Source: Apis mellifera
Lineage: Eukaryota; Arthropoda; Insecta; Hymenoptera; Apidae
DNA: 64,000 nt
Assembly (NCBI RefSeq): GCF_003254395.2
Contig: NC_037651.1
Span: forward strand, 620,001-684,000
Reading direction: 5' to 3'
Below, one piece after another: positions 1-11,221 of this stretch. A program made the position numbers and the translations under genes. The number at the start of each line of letters is the position of its first letter. Position 1 is the first letter of the stretch. The notes beneath the pieces were generated by a model. It worked only from the letters and a program-made list of their open reading frames with translations. It was not told where the DNA came from and made no database searches.

Positions 1-3000
1 ATATTATATATATTTCTGTTTATATTTATAATAATCTTGAGCTAATAATTAAATCAATTTCTAAATTAATCTCTTTGTTCATGTTTAATATATTATGATT
101 CACGATATCAAATGTTTAAGGAAAAAAAAAAAATTTTATATTTCGATTTTTTATAAAAGATTGAAAGGACCTATATTTTAATTAATTAAATTTTGTTTTA
201 ATCTTCTTATGAATACTCTTAAAATTTTTTTTTAACTTTTTATATACACGAAAGAATTTATGGCTTGGTTCTTGGACATCTTTTAATAATTCATAATTCA
301 ATTAAAATTATGTAATTGACATAGAATACCAATTATATATAATATATATTAATGAATTTTTCTTGATGTAATTTTCAAGTTTTTAATAATTTAATAATCC
401 CTATAATATTATTTTGCTAATCTTAGAAGGTTGTACATTAGAGTTGTATGCCAAAATAAAAAATTATAATGATTGATATTATAATAAACAATAATAAATA
501 CGAGTATGACATTGGTATCATTATAATTTCAACTTGTATAAAGTTTTATTTTATAATTTTCCCATTGAAATGTTCGAACTTTCTAATGATAATTAATCAA
601 TTTATTTATTTTTGCTAACTGGTTGTGATGTATTTATATAAACAGTTAATAAGTGGCAATCTGTTACTATCATCCGTCATCATCGATGTATGTATCTACA
701 TAAATATAATTCTATATATAGTATCAATTTTTTTTTTTTACAAATATGATAATAAATGATAATCGAAAATAAATGATAATCACATGTTAAAAAGTCATTA
801 AAATTGACAATAGTGCTGCTTTTATTGACACAATTATTATCTTTTATTACTTACTCTTTTATTACTTATCAAATTTTTTTAAACAGATTTTTATTTTCAT
901 AATTTTTAAATATAGATAATTTGGAAACATTCCATAAGTATTTCTCTGTATATTCTCTGAATTAATGAATAAAAGTTATTATTACTCCACGAGTCGAGTT
1001 CTCAGATACAGACTCTATTCTCACTATTATTAATGATTTAATTCTATTTCGATGAATTTCCGCACAACAACAAAATACATATTACCTTATATATCCCCAT
1101 CAAATTTCCCCTGTTAAATTAGGCAGAGATACATTATGCGACACGATGCTTGACTTGAAATTTATCATTCGTAGCCATGCTTAGAAATAGTAGAGTAGGA
1201 TTTACAAATGCTGAATAAATTATAGATATTTCTTTTCTTTGTTTTTTTATTGATCGATGCTTTATTTAATAGATTTATTTAACGATTGAATTCTTTCTCT
1301 AGTTATGAATATATTCATACTATATTATTATATACTATATTACTTATTAGCTTTTATGATTTATAATTTAATATGTCGATATAATAAATAATAATATTGT
1401 TGCAAAAACTTGAAAATTGATTTCTATTTTTATTTATTTCGATATTTTATTTATATCAATATAGTCTTTACATAAAAAACAAAAAGATATTTCATCTTTC
1501 GAAAACATTTTTCAAACTGTATTAAATCAATATCTTCGATATTATGTTGATAATAGATTGTCTTGTCATTTCTTGTATTGCGGTTCATGTTTGACGATTC
1601 ATGGTGTTTCATACTATCTATATGAGTATTTAATATATATATTTTCATTTTCGAATTTTTTAATGTGAATATATTGCTTATGCAAATTATGAGAGATATT
1701 GTATATTTACTTTAACATTAATTATAGTTATTTTTAATAATGAATAATAATATGTTAATCTTAAGTAATATTTATTTTTTATAATGTTTCGTAATTAAAA
1801 AATACATATTCATATTTATGTAAATTTGAACATAAAAAAAATATTTAATAATTTCAAATTAATCAACTTCAAATGCTTCTTTTTAATAATTTAAAAATTA
1901 ATAATTTTTTTTATATTCATTTCTATTTAGTGCAATCGAATCTATTCGTAAATTAATAAATTCAATGCTATTTCTTGATTTTTCATTTTTTTGCATTATT
2001 ACATTCAATTTCATAATATTTATTTTGGATATATTTTGGACATTAGAATATTAGTGAGATTTAAATTTTGAGCGATCTAGAAATATCCAAAGAAATATCC
2101 AATATCTAAAATTTTATAGATGTTCTCAAAATTTAAATTTCAAATTTTCTCAAAATATTTATCTCATAAATCTTATGCTTATATTAAATCAAAATTTTAT
2201 GATCAAAGAACATTTGAAAAATTGAACAAATGTTATTTAATTATTAACTTTTTTGATGAACTTTTTCTATTTTGAACATTACATTACTTTCTATTATCCT
2301 CCATTATTCGCAATAATTGAAAAAGAAATACGTATAACTATAATACATAGAAATGAAAAATTAAACTTTTACTTAAGACTGAAATTCTTTTCATTTCATG
2401 GATTTATGAATAATATTCAGAAAGGCAATAGCCAATTTCTTTTTTTTGTTCAAGTTCATTTGTCTTATTATAAAGCAATAAAAAAATATGATACATTTTT
2501 AATTAATCTCTACTTTACGCAATAAATTTAATTATTAAATTTTCAGCTATAATTTGGAACCTAACCTAATCTAATTTTTGAAAAACATATGATAGAAATA
2601 ATATAAAATATAGCAAAAAAATATTTATTCAATTTGGACAAATCACAGATTTTTTAGATTTACAAAATATGAAAATAAAATATAAAACATTTTCTGAATG
2701 ATAGACAATCGAAGTTAATTTTTCTTGTTGTTGTATATGTGTATTGTTTAATGTGTTTTATTTAATTTGTAATATGTATCCTTATGCATATACTTGTTTA
2801 TAAAGTAAAAATATTCTAATAATTTTAATAAAATTTAAACATATAATAAATTTTCACATTTGAATTGATGAAAATATGCATACACATACTATAAAATAAA
2901 ACACTATGATATGATTGGTTGCATTGGTACATGATTTATTTCTTTGATTGGTCCGTATAATATGTATAATAATATAATGAATATTCGTTCATTGATATTG

Positions 3001-3717
3001 GAAATTAAACATTCCAAAATAATAATTATTTTAAGTGTATAATAGATATAAGTATAATATATTTAGAATTTGCTTTTGACAATATATTGAAAAGTCGTTA
3101 AAATCATATTGCTTAATGTTATTTTAAAATTCAATAATAGCACAAAAAATTTTTGTAATAATTCGAAAATTAAAGTTATTTAATTTATGTGTAAAAAGAA
3201 AGATTATTTATTGATGTTCTTTAGAATATTATTCCAAAATTATTAAAATTTATGAAGCGGCTAGACAGATTCGCCGAAAAGTGCGAACTTTAAATGAATT
3301 TAAACAGAGAAAAAGAAATAGAAAGCAATAGAGTTTAGATAACTTTTATTTCATATCAGTTTTTACTATATAATTCAAGTAAATATTTAAGTTTTCTTTC
3401 ATTTTATTTTTTCTTTTCATTTTCTTGTTGTTGTAGCACTATTTTATCAAAGTTAAAGTATTTTAAATTTATTGATTATACATTTTAATTATTATATTAT
3501 TTTAAGTAGTCAAAACTTTTAAAATATTATCCGAATCTTAGAATATATCTTATATATATAACTTCACAGATATATTGTAAAAAATATAAAAAATTTTAAA
3601 TCTTTTGACAATTTAATATTTTCCAATTTGAAAATTTTCTTACAAACTATTTTAAAATCGGAAAAATGATAATATTAAGGCTAATAATGAAATAATATAT
3701 AATAATATATACTAATA

Positions 3718-3754
<37 letters not shown>

Positions 3755-4600
3755 TATACAAGAACATAATTTATTTTTATGATAGAAAAAATATATAATG
3801 ACAAACTTCCTCTTTTTAAAAATAAATATTTTAAGAATTTTTATTTTTAGAATTAATACTAACATTAAAAATTATAAAATAATTTTCATAATTTTAATTT
3901 AAAATCCTAATAATTATATTATTAATGTAATACATCAAAGAAATATCATAATGAAAATTAATTATATTGTTTTTAAATAAATTGATAATAATAATAATAT
4001 AATGATAATAATAAAACATAAAAATATTTTATTTTTAGATAAATAGCAATGTAATATTTGTATATTGTATGTAATATTGTTTATTATTAACAATTATTAA
4101 TAAATCTTTAATTATAATAATAAATATAATAATATTTTTATGTACATACATATAATAAATTGCAGGAATTCATATTTTATAAGATAAAATACATAAAGAA
4201 ATTTATGTATTTTGAAAAATTTTGATTTTAATGAAAAATATATATTTTTAGAATAATTTCATTTTTTAAAATTTTGAAAATTTTTTTGAATTCTTAAATA
4301 TGAAATCAATCTTTAATTTTTATCATTTTTTCATGTTTTGTATACAATTTAAAAAATAACTGTATATCAATATTTTTTATAATAAAGTCAAAGAATATTA
4401 AAGTTTGAATATTTTTCTCTATTTTGCGCTATTACGAAGTTATATTTAAAAGAATGAAAATAATATTGAGATTTTAAAAATTGATTTTGTCCTTTCGATG
4501 TAATATTTCATTTAAAAAAAAATTGATATATATTCAGAATTCTTAATATAAAAAAAAATTGTTTATTTTCATAACACAATTTATTAATTGAATATATATA
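1..4600. other. AT-rich desert, no gene seen
   Basis: No reading frame longer than 90 codons, and none resembles a protein I know. The stretch is dominated by A/T runs and short ATAAT-type repeats, with a (TAA)n tract near 3723-3753. A slightly GC-richer patch at about 980-1200 is the only part that looks less like neutral AT sequence. The 90-codon frame at 2253-2525 has strongly biased Phe/Tyr/Lys/Ile content, as expected from translating AT-rich noncoding DNA. Confidence 0.7.
3723..3753. repeat. (TAA)n microsatellite
   Basis: About ten uninterrupted TAA units embedded in AT-rich DNA. It produces a spurious poly-tyrosine frame on the minus strand. Confidence 0.9.
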
Positions 4601-4603
4601 TAT

Positions 4604-4619
4604 AGCCATATTATGTATA

Positions 4620-4674
<55 letters not shown>

Positions 4675-4700
4675 AGCCATATTATGAATATGGCTATACA
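4604..4700. repeat. (AT)24 tract with three TATAGCCATAT units and a hairpin palindrome
   Basis: An uninterrupted (AT)n run fills 4623-4670. It is bracketed by copies of TATAGCCATAT near 4604, 4618 and 4672. The last copy forms a perfect inverted repeat: GTATAGCCATATT at 4671-4683, a 3-base loop, and its exact reverse complement at 4687-4699. The symmetry continues about 6 bases outward into the AT tract. It could extrude as a cruciform or be the relic of a small palindromic element. It lies about 12 bases upstream of the 5' LTR. Confidence 0.85.
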
Positions 4701-4711
4701 TATATTATACA

Positions 4712-5021
4712 TGTAGGAATGACCAAATATGTAAATAAATGATGAGAGAAAGAGCTATTGCACGTGGTGAATTAAAAGCATGTGGAGAAATGAAAAGCTA
4801 AGGGGATAGAAAGGCATTCTATATTTCTACAACAAATGAATGTATGTGAAGAAAAATAGGTCCCGATCGGGAAAAAAAAGTTAATGTGTGATGCGTGCCG
4901 GAGATCATTTGATATGTGACCACATTTTGTATTTCCCATATTATTGAATCCATTGATATTAAATCCTAATATTTTGTACAAAAGAACAAAGAAGTACTAA
5001 CTCTATTACGTCTCAATCCTA
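4712..5021 (+). repeat. 5' LTR of the Ty3/gypsy-type element
   Basis: Starts TGTAGGAATGACCAAATATG and ends near CTCAATCCTA. It pairs with 9696-10010: shared blocks include GCGTGCCG, CATTTGATAT, CATATTATTGAATCCAT and TTTTGTACAAAAGAACAAA. The TG start is the expected LTR boundary. The exact 3' boundary is uncertain by a few bases. Confidence 0.82.
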
Positions 5022-5395
5022 AAATTAGGCTCAGCTGGAATAAAGCTGGAATAAAGCAAAATAAGTGATTACGGATTGAGATGGCGTAATGACGATGATA
5101 AGTGAAAAGATTAGACACGTGTAATACTCGTGGAAACAAATCAACTAAATACACAAGTAAAAGTTAAAATGAAAGAAATAAAATCAATGATACTGGATAC
5201 AAACAAATTGTGAACGTGCTGAATGCAAAAAATGGCAAAATTAATGAAAAGATGGCATCAAATGCTGTCCATTTAAGAGGTGAGCTGCGGTGGAAATTCA
5301 TAGTCAGAAACAAAAGAAAGTGAACTAGAAAGGATTATAATGGAACAAGAGATCCAACCACAGAAAATAAATTGGATGTGAATGAGATAGAAAAA

Positions 5396-6290
5396 ATGAA
5401 AATAAAAGAGTTAAGGGAACAATTGTCGAAATTACATTTAAGTACGACCGAAATTATGAAAGAGATTAAAACAATATATAAAGAATAGATAAGAAGACAA
5501 TAAAAAAGAAGAATCTGAAGAGGAAGAATTAGAATGCGAAAATTCCATATAAAGAAAAAAATTGAAACAAAGTGTGAACTATCTGAAGACAAGGAGGCAA
5601 CACAATCGAGTATGTTTACTATACGAGATATCGAAGAATCACTTTATAAGTGACAATAAATTATCAGTTCTTAAATATATTGATAAAATGAAAGAAATAG
5701 GTATGTTATTGCAGTATAATGATCTGCAAATGTTTATATACGAAAAAAGAATATTGATGAGATCAGTTAAAAAATTTATAATAGAAATTACAAAAAGAGC
5801 TTACATCATGGATAGTCTTGAAAATACGCTTAAGAAAGAAATTTAAAAAGACGATAAACAGTACACAAATTCACACACAATTATCTAAACATGAGAGAAA
5901 ATCACAAGAAACAAGCCGACAGTATGTATACGATGATAGAAATCGCTAGCAGTATGGAAGAAAATGCATTATAGAATATATAATTGATGAAATACAAGAT
6001 AAGGAACAAATTCGTATTATATCAAGCACATACATTGGAACAATTAAAGATTTAGCCATTTACAATCGTATGAAAGAAAAGTTGAAATATAAAGGATGAA
6101 AAAGCGAAACGATGCGATGGAAAGAAAAGAAAATCTAAGCAAATCTTGGACGTCGCGTTGCAATATGTGAAATGCACGATCACGATGCGAAAAATTGTTT
6201 AGAGCAAGACAAAGGACCAAAATGTTTCAAATGCAATACGTTTGGATATATTGCGAATCGCTGCCTTGATATAGAAAAGATGAATGTAAC
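5396..6290 (+). pseudogene. gag relic (capsid and zinc-knuckle nucleocapsid)
   Basis: In a functional element Gag forms the cytoplasmic particle that packages the RNA. The visible pieces are in more than one frame. A Lys/Glu/Leu-rich helical segment lies at 5396-5455 and contains KIKELREQL, reminiscent of a SAP-like helix. A capsid-like segment at about 5637-5810 contains LSVLKYIDKMKEIG and NDLQMFIYEKR, a pattern typical of gypsy Gag capsids. A nucleocapsid segment follows at about 6150-6264. Its zinc knuckle at 6223-6264 reads C-x2-C-x9-C over 14 residues, with Tyr at the usual His position; a degenerate upstream Cys/His cluster starts at 6166. The capsid piece (phase 0) and the knuckle (phase 1) are in different frames, and stops interrupt both. 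Assignment to a Ty3/gypsy gag is firm from the pol order that follows; finer classification is not. Confidence 0.75.
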
Positions 6291-6339
6291 AAATATTAAT
6301 TGTATCTCAAAATCAAGATCAATGTAAATCAGAAATTAT

Positions 6340-6790
6340 GAAATCTTAATTCTCTATTGCATGAATTTTTATAATCAGTTGAAAAAAATATGTATGGCTG
6401 TTAGTCTACTTAAAAATGAATGTGGTCATGAAATAAATAATAAAATTTTATTAAGAAATGTTATTTATTGCATTTTATGATTGTTTCTGTATAGGAACTT
6501 TATACATATACAGGTACAAAATCAATCAAATAAAAAAAAACAAAAATATCATCATCTTCACTGTTTTAATTAATAGAGTTTATTACTTTTATTACTTCTT
6601 TATTTTCATTGTCAGACTCGAGTTCTGAATCATTACTATTTAATGGTATATCTTATACATTGATGCTAACAGCATATTTATTTTTTCCATAAAAATAAAT
6701 TTAAAAAAATTATAAAAATAAAAACATTGACAGGTGCATTTCTGTACGTATTTTGCACCTATGCAAATTGAAACACATCTTTGAAGTTTC
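6340..6790. other. Unexplained block between gag and pol, possible secondary insertion
   Basis: Between the zinc knuckle and the protease remnant lies about 450 bases without retroelement similarity. On the minus strand, around 6600-6660, there is a short acidic stretch reading SNDSELESDNENKE. This resembles the acidic N-terminal tails of some DDE transposases such as piggyBac. An inverted pair of short motifs, AGGTGCA and TGCACCT, lies near 6735-6760. No terminal repeats or target duplication could be fixed. It could equally be decayed gag-pol spacer. Confidence 0.3.
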
Positions 6791-6799
6791 CAATTGGGA

Positions 6800-9660
6800 A
6801 CGGAATGCAATAAAATTTAATAAATGATAAAATGAGTTACGCGTTTATTGGGAAGTTAACGCTAATTACACAACTAAAATACTGAAAAATTGCTGATTCT
6901 CCATTGAAAGAAACGCTGATTAGTATCAATGAAATAGGTAATGCAATCACAAAAGATAATTAAAATCTTCGAGATTACCATCATTGTAGATAACGAAAAT
7001 TATTTACTCAAATTTTTTATAGTGTCGGCTAGAACAATACAATTTAATATAATTCTCGGCGAAGATTTTTTAAAAAGCATTGATATATGATTACGACAAA
7101 ATAGTAAACATTGAAAAAATAAAAGAAGAGTTACAAACAGTTCAACTGGCAAACGAAACCCCATTCGCGATCACTGATAAAGAGGAAAAGAAAAAAGAAG
7201 TTAATGAATGTGTAACAACGTGACTGGAGTGAATATTAAAAGTAAGAATAGAACAAATTAAAAACGATCAAAATATACATTTATGAGTAAAATAAATACA
7301 AATGTGGGAACGCTAATAAGTGTAAGCAATAATTTTCCTATTTATTTAAAACTACCTGGATTAATACCGAAAGAAAAATTAATATTAAATGAGAAAATAG
7401 ATGAATCATTGTAGATAACGAAAATTAAAAAATGGAATCATTTAATGTAGTAAGAGTGAATATTCAAATCCAGTAATAATAATTTCGAAAAAAGATCGTA
7501 TCAATTTATAGTGATAAAATAAATAAATAAGAGAATTAAACGTGATCGTTTTCCTATTTATCGAAAAGAGAATCGATGAGTTGAGAAATGCGCGTTTTTT
7601 CAGTCTTAGATGTAAAGAATGGATTTTTTCATGTGCCAATGGCAAAAGAAAGTAGAAAGTACATATATTTGTAACACCTGATGAATAATTTGAGTTTTTG
7701 AAAACGGACATTCGGACTATCAATTAGCTCCTCTAGTTTTCTTAGATTTATTGACGAAATATTTAAAGATTTAATAAGATAATTTTTACATATGTAGATG
7801 ATATTGTAATATTGGGTGAGAATAATGAACAAGCGTTTGAAAATTTGAAAGAAATGTTAAATATAGTTGAAAATAATGGATTATCCATTAATTGGAACAA
7901 ATGTCAGTTTTTAAAAGATTGATTAGAATATCTCAGTCAAAAAATAGAAAAACATGCATGGGCATTCTTGCTTCTAGGCGAAGCAAAAGTTAAAGCAATT
8001 AAAAAATTTCAGAGGCCTAAAAGAGACGTAACAATGTTTCTTCGGAAGCGTTTATGAAATTAAAAATGATACCGTTAATTAAGTCTGTATTGCATCTATG
8101 ATGTGTGATCCAGAAACAATTACCAAATTGCATGTAGACGTAAGGAAGGTTACAGTATGATATTACAAAAGATTCACAAAAAGAAATTTTATCTTGTTTA
8201 TTATTATAGGAAAAAAAAAGCAACTGATGTCGAAAAGAAATTGCATTCGTATGAACTAGAGTATATAGAGTATACTAGCAATAATTAATTAGAGAAATTA
8301 AGAATTCATCTGCTAGGAATTAAATTTAAGCTTGTAACGGACTGCGAAGCATTTAAGAAAACATTAAAGAAAAAAAAGTTTTCATTGAAAATAGCGCGAT
8401 AGACACTAGTTTTCGAAGATTACGAATGTACAGTAGACCTCTAAAGTGGGATTAGATTAAAGTATATGACACGCTTAATAGATTTTCTGTACTAGTACTA
8501 GAAAATCCATTACATGTCATGATTAAAAAAAAAAACAGGAAGAAGATGAAAGATCACTTGCAATTAAATGTATTTTACGAAATGAATCTTACGAAAACTA
8601 TTTTGTAGAAAACAACATTCTTATGAAGCGAATAGAGAACAATTAAAATGTAATTATATCAAAATGTTTACAAATGGAAGTAATCCGAAACATTCACGAT
8701 AATATCTATTTTGATGTTAAAAAAATAAATATCATAAAAGAATATTACATATCGCGAAAAGAAATTAAAGGATTAATTGCTATGTCATGTATCATTGTAA
8801 ATAGAAAAGCCGGTGAAAAAAAAAACAGAAATTAATGGGACTGCCGAAAAGTTCAAGACTCTTCAATATTTATCATATCGATTACCCCATGACTGCACAT
8901 ATAGCGTTAATACATTTTGTAATTGATTGTTTTTCTAAATTCACATAGCTATATCCAACCAAACCTGTTACTGCGAAAACAATAATAAATGGTTAAGTGA
9001 ACAGAAAAAGATCTTTGGAAATCTAAAATAAATTATTTTAGATAAAGGAAGCGCATTTATTTTAGAAGAAGTACTTCTAAATTTCAAAAGAAGGAATCGA
9101 GCACGTACACAGTACGATAGGTATTCCAAAAGGAAATTGACAAGTTAAAAGGACTATTCAAACGATAATACCAGTTTTAACAACATTGTGATTAAATAAA
9201 TAATTCACAATAAATGATACAAAAATGCCGACAGAATGTCATAATGGTCATTAATAGTACTACCAATAAGCAATAAGAATGACACCGTTCGAGATCATGT
9301 TTGGAATTCAAATGATTGAAACGGAGTGAAGAAATTATTAATTGAACAAGAAATAATTAAGGATTATAATAAAAGTAATAATGACTTACGTATGATTGTT
9401 AAGAAGAATTTGATGAATATTCAGAAAGAGAATAGAAGAATATATAACAAGAAATGTAATCAATACTAAATACTAAATATAAAGTTGAAAACCTACTATT
9501 TATAAAATGAATTTAGTTCGGACCAAAACTTAAGATAAAACAAAAATATTTAGGACTGTATCAAGTAACGAAAGTGAAGAGAAACGAATGCTATGTAATT
9601 CGATGTAATTCGTGAAGAAGAAGATGAAGGATTGTATATAAAAGCGTTTGTGTGCATTGA
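6800..9660 (+). pseudogene. pol relic: protease tail, RT, RNase H, integrase
   Basis: An active Pol would copy the element RNA and insert the cDNA. Landmarks in order follow. ILGEDFL at 7052-7072 is the C-terminal motif of retropepsins; no DTG active site is visible upstream. In RT, FSVLDVKNGFFHVP is near 7597-7640 with the first catalytic Asp at 7609, and the YVDD active site is at 7791-7802. In RNase H, VTDCEAF has its Asp at 8340-8342, and YDTLNR at about 8465-8482 is a worn form of the usual terminal motif. In integrase, the first Asp is in YHIDY at 8880-8882, the second is in LDKGSAF at 9041-9043, and the expected Glu of the D,D35E triad is Lys in QVKRT near 9150. MTPFEIMFG follows near 9280, and a GPKLK/LGLYQV segment of the C-terminal GPY/F module lies near 9522-9570. 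Landmarks fall in all three frames with many stops. Ty3/gypsy identity is confident. Confidence 0.85.
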
Positions 9661-9695
9661 AGAGTATAATTAGAGATCTTCAATGGCGAAAACTC

Positions 9696-10010
9696 TGTAA
9701 GAGTTTAGCCAAGTGTAATAAGATGGTGAGAGAGAGAGAAAGAGAGAATGAGAGCGCTCTAGTAGAACGTACGTGTTGAAGCGAAAAAGGCGAGGTGAGA
9801 AGGTAGATTTCATGCTTCATACGAATGTAGTGTGTAAAGAGGGAGGAGATGCGTCTTTATCGGGAAAAGAAAAAGTCAGTGTTTGTTGCGTGCCGAAAAG
9901 CATTTGATATACGACCATGTTTTGTATTTCTCATATTATTGAATCCATAAATATTAAATTCTAATATTTTGTACAAAAGAACAAAAAAATAATCTATATC
10001 TCAATCCTAC
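9696..10010 (+). repeat. 3' LTR of the Ty3/gypsy-type element
   Basis: Starts TGTAAGAGTTTAGCCAAGTG, matching the 5' LTR start with substitutions, and ends near CTCAATCCTA/CA. It carries a GA-rich expansion near 9726-9752 that is shorter in the 5' LTR. The following bases are an (AT) tract, so a target duplication cannot be recognised. Confidence 0.82.
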
Positions 10011-11188
10011 ATATATATATTCAAAATCATATTTAATTACATATATAATGTTCAGTCAAATAACATATACAAACAGATATAGGATAATTTGTTTAAAAAT
10101 AAGATAATTTTATTGAAAAAAAAAAAAATAAAAAGAATAAAACTTTTTTTCTAGACTTCGTTTTCAGAGAAATGGAATTTGAAAATTTTTGATGAAATTT
10201 ACAAGTGAAATTGAAATCGATTAATTTCCAATTAATTATTAATAAATTGAAATAAAGTTATTAAATATAAATAAATTATTGATAGAAAATTATTTTACAT
10301 GTGAAAATAAATAAAAAATGTAAAATTAATTTTTAAAAATTATTAAAATTTTTATGAAAAACGAATTTTAGAATTTATTAATTACATTTTTTCATTGTAT
10401 ATATATATGTGTTCAATTTTTCATGTGTTTATTTATTTTTCAAAATAATCTTTTATCAATAATTTATTTTTATTCAAAAATTATCCAATTTGTATTTAAA
10501 AAAATTGTCTTCTTGTACATGCTATTTGTCTAGATTCTGTATAAATTTTATAAAATAATATTTAAAGTATTGTGTTATTTATGAAAAATGAGACAATAGA
10601 AATAGTATTGTGTAACAGTAGTAATATGATTGATAAATGTTGTTAATAGCTATTATATCGCAAAATTATTTTACCAATGCTATAAAAAATATAAGAAAAT
10701 CAAAAAATGTAAGAGAATTAAAATATAAAAAAAAAAAAAAATATATAAGTTAAACTTTTTAGAAATAATACTTGGTGAGTTAAAAATTGTATAATAAAGA
10801 AATGATACTTAGTAAATTGAAATTTTATAATACAAAAAAAATTAAAATAATTATACATTATTTAATAATATTTCAAGATGATAATATGAAAGTTAAAAAA
10901 TAAAATAAAAATAAAATAAAAATAATATAATATAATAAAATAAATAACGAAAATAAAAATAACTAAAGGAACTTTTTTAATTTATAAATTGAAAGACATG
11001 AGAAAAAAAAGAAAAGAAAAAAAACTTTTTTGAATAGCGATAGTAATAAGTTAGACTCAATTCTATATGTTACAAATTATTATACAAAGGAAAAATTAAA
11101 TATGTAAATAAAAAATTTTCTATACATAATATATATATATAATGAACAGATTTTTTTAATTTTTAATATGTTTGTAAAAATATAACCA

Positions 11189-11221
<33 letters not shown>

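Larger units (their letters stand above)
4712..10010 (+). mobile_element. Decayed Ty3/gypsy-type LTR retrotransposon
   Basis: Two related terminal regions (4712-5021 and 9696-10010) flank about 4.7 kb of gag-pol relics in the order gag, protease, reverse transcriptase, RNase H, integrase, all on the plus strand. Having RT before integrase is the Ty3/gypsy order and excludes Ty1/copia. No env-like frame follows integrase. Every domain is split by frameshifts and stops, and the integrase catalytic Glu position reads Lys, so the copy is dead. The LTRs have diverged substantially (roughly 85% identity by eye in the 3' half, less in the 5' part), so the insertion is old. No clear target-site duplication or primer-binding site could be assigned, because the flanks are simple AT sequence. 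The lineage within Ty3/gypsy is not settled. Confidence 0.88.

Noticed and set aside
2560..2574. CCTAACCTAATCTAA, resembling the insect telomere repeat (TTAGG)n
   Set aside because: Only about three imperfect units; expected by chance in 64 kb of AT-rich DNA.
5562..5846. A free-standing 94-codon gene
   Set aside because: It is a fragment of the gag relic of the LTR element, not an independent gene.
9601..9695. env gene after integrase
   Set aside because: Under 100 bases remain before the 3' LTR, and nothing resembles an envelope protein.
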